DNA from: Candidatus Raymondbacteria bacterium RIFOXYA2_FULL_49_16
Lineage (GTDB): Bacteria > Fibrobacterota > OXYB2-FULL-49-7 > XYB2-FULL-49-35
Length of the DNA: 64,000 nt
Direction of reading: 5' to 3'
Assembly (NCBI GenBank): GCA_001789205.1
Contig: MFYT01000071.1
Coordinates: 1 to 64,000 of the forward strand
Part shown: positions 20,041 to 28,359 of the stretch, in pieces
How positions within the stretch are numbered: position 1 is the stretch's first letter
Layout: the number at the start of each line of letters is the position of its first letter
Notes under the pieces: generated by a model
What the model was told of the DNA's origin: nothing
Databases searched by the model: none
What the model saw: only the letters and a program-made list of their open reading frames with translations
Made by a program: the position numbers and the translations under genes

Positions 20041-20901
20041 ATGGCCCTTCCCAAAACGCTGCAGGTTTCCTGCGTACAGACGCACTGGGCAAAAACCCTT
20101 GAGCATAATCTTGAACGGACCATCCACTATATCAACGAGGCGGCCGTGGCAGGCAGCAGGGTGGCGCTTTTTCCCGAGGCCAATCTTACGGGTTACTATT
20201 TTCCGTATCTGGTGCGGTTGCCGGCCCAGAAGGTGCAGACAGCGCTCAATGCTGTGTGCGATGCGGCGGCCGACGCTGGCATTTGGGTCATAGCCGGCAC
20301 TATTCAGAAAACCGCGAACAAATTTCTCAATCTCGCCCACGTCATAGATCCTCGGGGAAAAATCGTGCACGAATACGCGAAAGTGAATTTGGCCGGCAGG
20401 GACGAGAAAAAATACTGCCGCGGAGGCGACAAACTTTCACTTTTCGAAATCGACGGTATTCTCTGCACCATGGTCATTTGCAGGGACGGCCGCCATCCCG
20501 AGCTCTATCGTATTCCGGGAATGGCAGGGGCGCAGATATTTTTCCATCCCTCATGCAGTTCAGATGAAATCGACGCTGTGGCTTGGAAACGGAGCTCGGG
20601 AAGGGCGCAGCAGCCCGCTGGCCCCAATTGTCAGATGTTCCATTGCGTCGCAAACACCATTGGCCAAAACCCCGAAGGTAATCAGACGTCCAGCGGCTGG
20701 TCGTTTATCCGCGAGCCCAATGGCATTCCGCTTGCCGAGGCTGGGTATTACCAGGAGGAGATGATCACAGCCATCCTCGATGTATCGCGCGCAACGCGCG
20801 GGTATCTGAAGGACAGCATGGCCAATCCGCCCTTTTTGCGCGGCATGTGGAAAAAAGCCGTTGCCGAGGTAAAAAAACGGGCGGACATAAAGCCCGTGTA
20901 G
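20041..20901 (+). CDS. carbon-nitrogen hydrolase (nitrilase superfamily)
   Basis: The Glu-Lys-Cys triad is visible: FPEANLTGYY (Glu), YAKVNLAGRDEKKY (Lys) and MVICRDGRHPEL (Cys). The length of about 286 residues is normal for the superfamily. The start at 20041 follows a clear AAAGGAG at 20027-20033; an in-frame ATG at 19978 lacks any such site. The enzyme should hydrolyse a non-peptide C-N bond (an amide or N-carbamyl compound); the substrate is not identifiable. It converges on the DUF4404 gene with 15 bp between stops. Confidence 0.82.
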   Translation: MALPKTLQVSCVQTHWAKTLEHNLERTIHYINEAAVAGSRVALFPEANLTGYYFPYLVRLPAQKVQTALNAVCDAAADAGIWVIAGTIQKTANKFLNLAHVIDPRGKIVHEYAKVNLAGRDEKKYCRGGDKLSLFEIDGILCTMVICRDGRHPELYRIPGMAGAQIFFHPSCSSDEIDAVAWKRSSGRAQQPAGPNCQMFHCVANTIGQNPEGNQTSSGWSFIREPNGIPLAEAGYYQEEMITAILDVSRATRGYLKDSMANPPFLRGMWKKAVAEVKKRADIKPV

Positions 20902-20916
20902 AATCCGTCTGCTCTC

Positions 20917-21189
20917 TTATATCCCAAGATTGTTTAAAGTGTTTATCGCGCTATTAAGCGACGCGGTAAGCGCAGGGTGCGATACTTCAAAATGGCGGAC
21001 CGCGTTTTGCAGGCTGTTCATGAGTTTGTAATGTTGGACAAAAGGCGCTTCACCAGGATGCTCGAGAATGTCCAGCACATGGGCCGAGAGTTCCAGTCTG
21101 ATTTTGTCTGACATGGGAGGAGCGGCGGTGATACGCCCAAGCTCCTGGTGCAGATTCTTCAGCGATTCGTGATATTTCTGTTTTGACAT
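20917..21189 (-). CDS. DUF4404-like small protein
   Basis: A 90-residue helical protein matching the DUF4404 pattern: LHQELGRI near the start, then VLDILEHPG, then HFEVSHPALTASLNSAINTLNNLGI at the end. A strong ribosome-binding site (AAGGAGAT) sits 5 bp before the ATG. It has no signal peptide and is likely cytoplasmic. It follows the SGNH hydrolase gene by 17 bp on the same strand. No role is known for the family. Confidence 0.7.
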   Translation of the reverse strand: MSKQKYHESLKNLHQELGRITAAPPMSDKIRLELSAHVLDILEHPGEAPFVQHYKLMNSLQNAVRHFEVSHPALTASLNSAINTLNNLGI

Positions 21190-21206
21190 TACGTATCTCC
21201 TTCTGG

Positions 21207-22301
21207 TTATTTTTTAAGAAATAGCAGTGTTGAAAACGCCTTGTGATCTGTAGTGGTATGCGCAAAGTAGACTCCGGCAGGCAGGCTTGATGCGTTCCAG
21301 ATTATCCCTTCTGACAGCTGGCGGGCGTCTACTGTCAGTCTCTCAATGAGCCTCCCATGAACATTGAAAATAGTTATGTCCATAGTCGCTTCGCCCGGCG
21401 CCCGCTGCCCGCTGATTATTAATCGCGTTTGCTCATTGAAGGGATTTGGATAGGCCTGAATAGGTACGCCGGGTTCCAACGACAAACCTGCCTTTTCACT
21501 ACCGACCGGATCAGGTGTTCCATTCTCAATGATTATCCTGTATACCTTATTCACGGCATGCCACGAAACAGCGTTTCGTATAGCATAACCGCATCCGGGA
21601 TTGGACGTGTCGGTCAGACCTGCGCCTCCGGAGGGATGGACATACTGGTCGCCGTACCAGGTTGAGCTAAAGGGATTGTTGCCCGTATGGTCCATGAAAG
21701 CCTGCCAGAAATCAACGACCACCGCGTGTTTTTCGCGCGCTACGCGTTTTATGGAATCGTTGATGGCCGCGACTTGTGCAGAATAATCTGTTCCATTCGA
21801 CTGTAGGGGAGGGATAGTGCTCAGGATAGGGATGACGCCCTTGTTGAGCACCACGGTCACATAGGTTTTATAGCGGAACCCGAAAGACCCTGTCAGGTCT
21901 TTTGTTATATCGTTTGTGCCATATTCGGCGAGCATGACCTCAGGAGTAAGCGCTTCCATGGCGCCGGCAAGACATTGAAGTCCATTTACAATTGTATACC
22001 CTGATACCGCGCAGTTCGTGTTGTTGTCCTTGTTTGTCGTGTAGGACGAGGCGTTGGTGCCGGGCACTGGCCCCGGGCTCCCCGATGCAAAGGGCGACCA
22101 GAATGCCATGGTGTTGGTGATACTGTTGCCGAACACAGCCACATTGCCATGGGTATAGCCAGAGGCCGTGAATTTCGCCAGCCAGTTTGCCCTGAGCGAA
22201 TCCTTGGTCTCTTGATCAATGATGGTGTATACGCTGAAATCGCGGGCAAACGCGGTCAAAAGAAAAAACAGGCAGCACAGGGACGCTAAAGCGTGTTTCA
22301 T
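21207..22301 (-). CDS. secreted SGNH/GDSL hydrolase with C-terminal sorting domain
   Basis: The signal peptide is MKHALASLCCLFFLLTAFA. SGNH-type blocks are present: AVFGNSITNTM (block I Ser), EYGTNDITKD (block III Asn) and DQYVHPSGGAGL (block V Asp/His). The C-terminal about 90 residues form a type IX-type sorting domain (QAYPNPFNEQTRLI, then GRLIERL, then LPAGVYFAHTTT). Probably an exported esterase or carbohydrate deacetylase; substrate unknown. A strong AAGGAGGT lies 6 bp before the ATG. Confidence 0.82.
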   Translation of the reverse strand: MKHALASLCCLFFLLTAFARDFSVYTIIDQETKDSLRANWLAKFTASGYTHGNVAVFGNSITNTMAFWSPFASGSPGPVPGTNASSYTTNKDNNTNCAVSGYTIVNGLQCLAGAMEALTPEVMLAEYGTNDITKDLTGSFGFRYKTYVTVVLNKGVIPILSTIPPLQSNGTDYSAQVAAINDSIKRVAREKHAVVVDFWQAFMDHTGNNPFSSTWYGDQYVHPSGGAGLTDTSNPGCGYAIRNAVSWHAVNKVYRIIIENGTPDPVGSEKAGLSLEPGVPIQAYPNPFNEQTRLIISGQRAPGEATMDITIFNVHGRLIERLTVDARQLSEGIIWNASSLPAGVYFAHTTTDHKAFSTLLFLKK

Positions 22302-22331
22302 AGAGACCTCCTTGGGATATGGGTTATAATA

Positions 22332-22360
22332 TATATAATTAAGTATATTTGTATGAACAA
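22332..22360 (-). promoter_or_regulatory. candidate promoter for the SGNH hydrolase gene
   Basis: On the minus strand: TTGTTC (complement of 22355-22360), a 17-bp spacer and TATATA (22332-22337), about 30 bp upstream of the ATG. The AT-rich divergent gap (22302-22400) should also hold the promoter of the plus-strand TPR lipoprotein. Pattern match only. Confidence 0.35.
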
Positions 22361-22400
22361 TTGAACGAATGGCACGTAAGTTAGTAATTTATATACGGTA

Positions 22401-24659
22401 ATGAAAAAACTCATCGTAGCTGTCTGTCTTGCATTATGCGCGCAGTCGTGCGTCTATTTTAATACGTTCTACAACGCGAAAAAATACTTCCGGCAGGCCA
22501 GGGACGCCCAGACCCTGCGGTTACGGAGCGCCACTAGTGATACAGTCAAAAAGGTGGTTGATGCCGAGGAACAGCTTTTTGCCAAGTCCATTGAGAAGTG
22601 CTCAAAGATACTGAACCTTTATCCCAACAAGAAAAAATATGTTTCACTTGCCACACTGCTTATCGGGGAGATCTATTTTTACGAAGGCAAGTATGAAATG
22701 GCGGTCCGCAAGTTCAATGAATACATTACCAACTATCCAGGCAGCGAGTACTATTTCGAAGCGGTCTATTACAAAGGCCTATGTTATCTCGATGAGGAGG
22801 ACCTGGACCACGCCGAGAAGGAGTTCGAAAAAATTGTCGACGCTGAAACCGCTGCCGCTGGCTTGCGGCGCCAGGCGCGCTATATGCTGGCCGAGATTTC
22901 CGTGCGCCGGGGGTCGAATTTTGGCGCCATAGACCACCTCAAAAAGCTGAAAGGCGGCGGGAAAATATTAAACAGCCTCATCAACTTTAAAATGGGCAAC
23001 CTGCTTTTTTCCCAGAAAAATTATACCGAGGCCTATGCCAATTTCATAAAGGTGGAAAATGTAAAGGCCGATAAGGAACTCACGGACATAACCATCCCCG
23101 ACAATCTTCAGTACAAAGCGCGGATCATGGCCGGACGGTGCCTGTTTGAAAAGGGAGACCATGGCAAGGCGGTCCCGTATTTCAGGGCCCTTCTCGACAA
23201 CGACGCGTATTTCAAGTTTTTTGGCGAGATTTACAACTATATCGCCCAGTGCCTTGCCGCTGATGGCAAGCATGACGAGGCGCGTAAGATCTATAGCGAT
23301 GTCATCGCGGAATATGCAAAAACCCGCGAATCAGCCGTCGCCTGCTACCGGCTTGGTCTCCTGTACGAGACCGTGTTCAGCGATATTGGCAAGGCCTTTT
23401 CCTACTTCAATCTTGCGCGCACCGAATTTCCGGATTGTGACGAGGCGCGCCTTGCCAGCGAGCGCTACACAGCCTTCAGGAGCATTGTGCTTCTGCGGTC
23501 AAACCTCGATTCTCTGCTGACAGCCGATACCACACTCACCAAGACTGACTCACTAGCTATCGATTCCCTGAAAAGACTCGAACCAGCCCAGAAATTCATG
23601 AGCATCGCCGAGATTTTCCTCTTTGACCTGTCCAGCGGAGATTCAGCGGTCAAAAATTACCGGAGCATCCTTGCGCTCGATACCGCGGGCGACACTGCCG
23701 GTACCCTGCGTCTATATCGCATGAAGGCTGAATATGCCATTGCCTGGATTGTCAAAAATATATTGTTTAATAGCGGTGCTGGCGACAGCCTTTTCCAAGA
23801 CATTGTGGAACGCTATCCCGCCACTGAATATGCAAAAGCCGCCCAGCGCGGGTTGGGACAACCGGTCACCATCATGACTTCAAGCGATTCCGTGATAGCG
23901 GACTATATGCACGCCGAAAGCCTGTATACCATTGGGAACGCCCCTAAACGGGCTATTGAGGCGTTTTTTGCTTTTGCTGAACACTATGCCAGCCACGAAT
24001 TGGCGCCCAAGGCCCTTTTTGCCGCAGCATGGCTCTATGAAAACGGGCTTTTCGACAACGCCATGGCTGAGATTGGATACAAGGCGCTTGTGGACAAATA
24101 TCCGGAGACCGACTTCGCCAAGTTTGCGCGTAAAAAGCTCGAAGGAAAAAAGGACGATTTGCAGGACATCTTTGTAGATAAACCAGGCGAAGGTGCCGAA
24201 GGCACGGTGCTCGACAAGACGATGGCCGATAAAATACAGCAGTTTGCGGCAAACTCAAGCAACGAGCAGAGCAATGAGGAGGCGTGGGTAACGCTGACGG
24301 TCCTCGAAGCTGAGGAAGGGAAAATGGATGGAGACCAGCGGTCGGAAAAGGTCCTGCGCAGCGAGATCAATCCGGCCATGGACGCCATTGACGAAATCTA
24401 TATTGATCTGATCGACGAAGACCTGAGCGAGGAAGGCAATCTTACGGTCAGGGTGTGGATAGCGAAAACAGGAGAAGTGACCAAGACGCTTGTGGACAAG
24501 AAGAAGAGCACCATCAAGGACGCGACCCTGCTCACCGAAACGGAAAACATTCTCCGGGGCATGGAATTTCCCGATGGGGCCCCGAATACGGTTATGCTTA
24601 GGATGGAGATGACCTTCAAGAACAAGGCCAAGGAACTCAGAAAGGGCCTTGATGAATAG
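22401..24659 (+). CDS. TPR lipoprotein with AgmX/TonB-like C-terminal domain
   Basis: The signal peptide is followed by Cys17 (LCAQSCVYFNTFYNAKKYF), a relaxed lipobox; this opening motif is common in FCB-group TPR lipoproteins. Residues about 60-590 carry TPR-like units with F..YI..YPGSEYYFEA and KYPETDFAKFARKKL patterns. The last about 130 residues (GNLTVRVWIAKTGEVTKTL through LRGMEFPDG) resemble AgmX/PglI or TonB C-terminal domains. It probably acts at the inner face of the outer membrane in an envelope assembly or trafficking role. It heads the plus-strand operon that continues to rlmN. Confidence 0.75.
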   Translation: MKKLIVAVCLALCAQSCVYFNTFYNAKKYFRQARDAQTLRLRSATSDTVKKVVDAEEQLFAKSIEKCSKILNLYPNKKKYVSLATLLIGEIYFYEGKYEMAVRKFNEYITNYPGSEYYFEAVYYKGLCYLDEEDLDHAEKEFEKIVDAETAAAGLRRQARYMLAEISVRRGSNFGAIDHLKKLKGGGKILNSLINFKMGNLLFSQKNYTEAYANFIKVENVKADKELTDITIPDNLQYKARIMAGRCLFEKGDHGKAVPYFRALLDNDAYFKFFGEIYNYIAQCLAADGKHDEARKIYSDVIAEYAKTRESAVACYRLGLLYETVFSDIGKAFSYFNLARTEFPDCDEARLASERYTAFRSIVLLRSNLDSLLTADTTLTKTDSLAIDSLKRLEPAQKFMSIAEIFLFDLSSGDSAVKNYRSILALDTAGDTAGTLRLYRMKAEYAIAWIVKNILFNSGAGDSLFQDIVERYPATEYAKAAQRGLGQPVTIMTSSDSVIADYMHAESLYTIGNAPKRAIEAFFAFAEHYASHELAPKALFAAAWLYENGLFDNAMAEIGYKALVDKYPETDFAKFARKKLEGKKDDLQDIFVDKPGEGAEGTVLDKTMADKIQQFAANSSNEQSNEEAWVTLTVLEAEEGKMDGDQRSEKVLRSEINPAMDAIDEIYIDLIDEDLSEEGNLTVRVWIAKTGEVTKTLVDKKKSTIKDATLLTETENILRGMEFPDGAPNTVMLRMEMTFKNKAKELRKGLDE

Positions 24660-25416
24660 GAAAAAGAAATCTGATTGCGTTTGTCCTGTCGTTGCGGTGC
24701 AAGAGACGGCCCATGGCATATACTGGCTTTCCTTCAGGGCGCCGGCCATGGCCATGGCCGCGGAACCCGGCCATTTTGTCTTCATCAAACCCGAGGGTGA
24801 GAAGGCGCCCCTTCTTCGGCGCGCTTTCTCAATCGCGTCCATTGAAAAGGACGGGAATATTGCTGTGTGTTTTGACGTCAAGGGACCAGGGACCGCCCGG
24901 CTGGCGCAATGCGGAAAAGGCGATATGATCAGGGTGCTTGGACCCTGCGGCACGCCCTTTCCAACCCAGGCCTTCCAGGCGGCAAATGTCCTTATTGCCG
25001 GCGGCATGGGAATAGCCCCCATGCTTTTTCTGGCGCAACGCCTCAAGCGATTGAAGAAAAAGGTCTTTTTTTATTTCGGCGCCCGTTCCAGGGAGCAACT
25101 GGTGCTTTTGTCCGCGGTAAAAAAAGTGAGCGATAGCTGCGTGCTGGCAACAGAAGACGGCTCAGCGGGAAAAAAGGGGTTTGTTACCCTGCATGTCCGG
25201 GACACTAAAGGGGCGCCGGTTTTCGCTTGCGGGCCAAACCCAATGCTCAAGGCGGTCTCCGCGCTTTTTCCAGACGCTTTGGTTTCGCTTGAAACGCGCA
25301 TGGCGTGCGGACTGGGCGTCTGCATGGGGTGCGGGGTTGTCATGAAAGACGCTTCTATCAAGCGCTGCTGTGTCAATGGACCGGTCTTCAAGGGATCGGA
25401 GGTGCAATGGGATTGA
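24652..25416 (+). CDS. pyrK: dihydroorotate dehydrogenase B electron-transfer subunit
   Basis: FAD and [2Fe-2S] protein passing electrons from dihydroorotate dehydrogenase to NAD+. Visible are an FAD segment (LLRRAFSIAS), an NAD-binding start (IAGGMGIAPMLFLAQRL) and the C-terminal cluster motif (CGLGVCMGCGVV, then a later CC pair in RCCVNGPVF). The ATG at 24652 overlaps the upstream stop; the TTG just before it is less likely. It overlaps pyrD by 10 bases, so translation is coupled. Confidence 0.9.
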   Translation: MNRKKKSDCVCPVVAVQETAHGIYWLSFRAPAMAMAAEPGHFVFIKPEGEKAPLLRRAFSIASIEKDGNIAVCFDVKGPGTARLAQCGKGDMIRVLGPCGTPFPTQAFQAANVLIAGGMGIAPMLFLAQRLKRLKKKVFFYFGARSREQLVLLSAVKKVSDSCVLATEDGSAGKKGFVTLHVRDTKGAPVFACGPNPMLKAVSALFPDALVSLETRMACGLGVCMGCGVVMKDASIKRCCVNGPVFKGSEVQWD

Positions 25417-26315
25417 GCGTTCGGATCGGAAAAACAGCATTGAAGAATCCCGTGTGCGTGGCATCGGGGACCTATGGCTTTGGTGACGAGATGTGGGATA
25501 TCGCCAACTTGAACGCGTTGGGCGCTTTATTCACCAAGGCAGTAACCAAGGAGTCGCGCCAGGGAAACATGCCTCCCCGCATTGTTGAAACACCTTCAGG
25601 CATGCTCAATGCCATTGGTCTTGCCAACGGCGGGGTCGAATGGTTTATTCGTGAAAAGACGCCCTTCCTGTGTATGCTCAAATGCGCGGTTTTTGTGAAT
25701 GTCGCTGGTTCCCGGCTGGCTGACTATGATCATGTGGTGCGCAGGCTCGAAGGGGTTCCCGGTATCAGCGGTTTTGAAATAAATGTATCGTGTCCCAATG
25801 TAAAAAAAGGGGGCATTTCCTTTGCGGCCCATCCGTCCAATACGGCCATGGTTGTCAGGAAGCTCCGAAAGGCGACGAAGAAAACACTGGTTATAAAATT
25901 ATCCCCGAATGTCGCTGATATTGCGGCCTATGCGCGGGTGTGCGAAGACGAAGGCGCGGACGCCATATCGCTTATCAATACGCTTGTAGGCATGTCCGTT
26001 GATATTGATACCTGCCGGCCCAGGCTTAAGAACATCACCGGGGGCCTCTCAGGACCGGCTATCAGGCCAGTGGGTGTTGCCATGGTCTACAAGGCGGCGC
26101 AGGCGGTGCGCATTCCGGTCATTGGTATTGGCGGCATCATGGATGCGCGCGATGCGCTTGAATACATTATTGCCGGGGCCACGGCTGTCCAGGTTGGCAC
26201 AGCCAATTTTGTTGATGGCGCCATACCTGAAAAGATAGTGTCCGGCATCCAGGGATACCTACGCCGGAAAAAAGCCGCGCATTTCAAGGACATTGTGGGA
26301 TGCATACGAATATAA
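25407..26315 (+). CDS. pyrD: dihydroorotate dehydrogenase, class 1B catalytic subunit
   Basis: FMN enzyme of pyrimidine synthesis. The class 1 active-site Cys is in FEINVSCPNVKKGG. FMN-contact segments include NPVCVASGTYGFG, VIKLSPNVADI and GIGGIMDARDALE. The start at 25407 (ATGGGATTGAGC) lies inside the end of pyrK and follows GGGATCGGAGGTG. Pairing with pyrK identifies the NAD-linked 1B type rather than the fumarate-linked 1A type. The stop overlaps the start of the RlpA-like gene. Confidence 0.93.
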   Translation: MGLSVRIGKTALKNPVCVASGTYGFGDEMWDIANLNALGALFTKAVTKESRQGNMPPRIVETPSGMLNAIGLANGGVEWFIREKTPFLCMLKCAVFVNVAGSRLADYDHVVRRLEGVPGISGFEINVSCPNVKKGGISFAAHPSNTAMVVRKLRKATKKTLVIKLSPNVADIAAYARVCEDEGADAISLINTLVGMSVDIDTCRPRLKNITGGLSGPAIRPVGVAMVYKAAQAVRIPVIGIGGIMDARDALEYIIAGATAVQVGTANFVDGAIPEKIVSGIQGYLRRKKAAHFKDIVGCIRI

Positions 26316-26761
26316 TCGGCATTGTCCTTGTCATAATATTATTTTTCGGGTGCGCTGGTACGCCCCGATTTACCAGAAATCCCGCACGGTCCGGGCCTTT
26401 GGCAACGCAACCCCGCGACCGGGCCGTGGCTGCTCCGGTAAAACCGCGGCAAGGAGCGCTGTTTCAGGAAGGCGAGGCATCCTACTATGCGCACGACTTT
26501 CATGGAAAGAAAACCGCGAATGGGGAAACGTATGATATGAACACCTTCACTGCCGCGCACCAAACCCTTCCTTTTAATACCCTGGTTCGTGTGGTAGTCG
26601 CTGGCACAGGCCAGAGCACAGTGGTGCGCATCAACGACCGCGGCCCATTCGCAAAGGACAGGATCATCGATCTTTCGCTTGCCGCGGCCAGGAAAATTGG
26701 GCTTATAGGCCCTGGCCACGCGCAGGTTCAATTATTCATTGAGGACAATCATGAGCAATGA
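26300..26761 (+). CDS. rlpA: RlpA-like septal ring lipoprotein (double-psi beta-barrel)
   Basis: A short lipoprotein of 153 residues with lipobox LFFGC at Cys18. The double-psi barrel shows EGEASYYAHDFHGKKTANGE, FNTLVRV, VRINDRGPF and RIIDLSLAAARKIG, the canonical RlpA set including the Asp of NDRGPF. It has no C-terminal SPOR domain. In other bacteria RlpA cleaves naked glycan strands of peptidoglycan at septa; activity here is inferred. The start overlaps the pyrD end by 16 bases. Confidence 0.85.
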   Translation: MHTNIIGIVLVIILFFGCAGTPRFTRNPARSGPLATQPRDRAVAAPVKPRQGALFQEGEASYYAHDFHGKKTANGETYDMNTFTAAHQTLPFNTLVRVVVAGTGQSTVVRINDRGPFAKDRIIDLSLAAARKIGLIGPGHAQVQLFIEDNHEQ

Positions 26762-27863
26762 TTCACTGAAACAAAAAATCGGACGCTTTTTAGGGCTGAT
26801 GCCGCTCGAGTACGCGCCGAAGAACACTGAGAAATCGCCAAAATCAGAGTTTCTGCGGGTGTTCAAAGATGTCTCCACAGCGCTGGTCATGGCGCTCATC
26901 GTCATCCAGTTCGTCATCCAGGCCTTTAAGATCCCGAGCGGGTCCATGGAAGACTCCCTTCTTGTGGGTGATTTTCTCCTGGGCCTCAAATACATCTATG
27001 GGTCGCCCATTCCGTTCACCTACGACAAGCTTCCCGGCCTGCGGGAACCCGAGCGCAACGACGTTGTTATTTTTAAATTCCCCGGCGACCCCAATTATCC
27101 CAATAACGATGAAAAACGCTACATCAAACTCATTAATACCTTTGTGTTTGGGGTGTTATATTGGGACAAAGAGGGAAAAAGCATTACTGTCCACCGGCCA
27201 AAGGATTTCATCAAACGCTGCGTTGCGAAAGGCGGTGATACGGTTGAAGTGAGGGACAAGGTGCTTATGGTGAACCACCAGGAGGTGCCGGAAGCGCCCA
27301 TGGGTAAACACATAGATTCGCGCGTCATGCCCAATGCTTTTGATCCGCGCGACACTTTTGGTCCCTATATAGTGCCCAAAAAAGGCGAGGTCCTGACTCT
27401 GTCAGACGCCAGGTCCATTAGGGAGTTTTTCTGGGCGCGGTCCCTTATCTACCAGGAAAACCCGACCACGCCCATGCATTCTGTCATAAAACTCTATGTG
27501 AACGATTCACTGTATTCGGAAATTCCCTACAAGGGCGCTCTCTACGTAAAATACACCAATTGGGACTGGCATGAGATGGAAAAGCAGCTCTCGCTTTTTC
27601 AGCAGAAAATGCCCGATGCCTCAGTCCGGGTAGCCAAGGAACTCTATCTTGATGGAAAGCGGATTACGGAATATACGCTCCGGTACAACGCTTTTTTTAT
27701 GATGGGTGACAACAGGGACAACAGCCTCGACGGCAGATACTGGGGATTTGTCAGTAAAAAATTCGTCAATGCAAAGGCGCTCATTATTTATTTTTCATGG
27801 GACAGCTTCGAACCGGTGTTGTCAGCCATCCGTTTCAGCCGGATCGGAAAGCTGATATTTTAA
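26751..27863 (+). CDS. lepB: signal peptidase I
   Basis: Membrane serine protease that releases exported proteins. After a short cytoplasmic N-terminus there is one membrane segment (ALVMALIVIQFVIQAF), then the catalytic Ser65 in IPSGSMEDSL. The Lys-bearing box is DFIKRCVAKGGDTVEV, and the C-terminal box is MMGDNRDNSLDGRYWGFV. At 370 residues it is longer than minimal LepB, with an insertion of about 100 residues between the Lys box and the GDNRDNS box. The ATG at 26751 overlaps the upstream stop by 11 bases; a TTG 12 bp earlier is less likely. Confidence 0.93.
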   Translation: MSNDSLKQKIGRFLGLMPLEYAPKNTEKSPKSEFLRVFKDVSTALVMALIVIQFVIQAFKIPSGSMEDSLLVGDFLLGLKYIYGSPIPFTYDKLPGLREPERNDVVIFKFPGDPNYPNNDEKRYIKLINTFVFGVLYWDKEGKSITVHRPKDFIKRCVAKGGDTVEVRDKVLMVNHQEVPEAPMGKHIDSRVMPNAFDPRDTFGPYIVPKKGEVLTLSDARSIREFFWARSLIYQENPTTPMHSVIKLYVNDSLYSEIPYKGALYVKYTNWDWHEMEKQLSLFQQKMPDASVRVAKELYLDGKRITEYTLRYNAFFMMGDNRDNSLDGRYWGFVSKKFVNAKALIIYFSWDSFEPVLSAIRFSRIGKLIF

Positions 27864-27867
27864 ACAT

Positions 27868-28359
27868 ATGAAACCATCAGACCGCCAAGAGCTAGAGCGG
27901 GCAGTCAGTACTGGCGCCCAGCTCTACAAGAAAAGTTTCCGGAATATTGACCTGTCCAAGGCAAAGATACGCAATGCGCGCCTGCCCCTGTGCGAATTTG
28001 AAAACGTGCGGTTCGATTTTTCGGATATGACCGGCGTCTATGCGCCAGGGACCATGTTCAAGAACTGCAGCTTTGGCGACGCGCGCCTGTGCGAGGCCTA
28101 TTTCCGCGGCGCTCATTTCATCGACTGCCAAATGCGAAACAGTGATTTTGCCGGCGCTGTGCTCTCCGAGACCTCGTTTAGCGACAGTGATATCAAAGCG
28201 TCGAATTTTTCTTTTTCAGACCTTACTGACGCTGCGCTCAGAAATGTCACGGTCAAAGGGTGCAGGTTTTTTCTCGCGGACCTCATTTCAGTAAAACCCG
28301 AGTTTCTCGCTCCTCTCAAGACCGAGCTCAAAGGCGCGATGCTTCCCGCGGGAGTATAG
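27868..28359 (+). CDS. pentapeptide-repeat protein
   Basis: A 163-residue protein with repeated A(D/N)LXX-type pentapeptides: IDLSKAKIRNARLPLCEF, then FRGAHFIDCQMRNSDF, then ASNFSFSDLTDAALRNV. These build a right-handed quadrilateral beta-helix. It has no signal peptide. It lies 4 bp after lepB and directly abuts guaA, so it is part of the operon. Its function is unknown; some family members protect DNA gyrase, but nothing here points to that. Confidence 0.8.
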   Translation: MKPSDRQELERAVSTGAQLYKKSFRNIDLSKAKIRNARLPLCEFENVRFDFSDMTGVYAPGTMFKNCSFGDARLCEAYFRGAHFIDCQMRNSDFAGAVLSETSFSDSDIKASNFSFSDLTDAALRNVTVKGCRFFLADLISVKPEFLAPLKTELKGAMLPAGV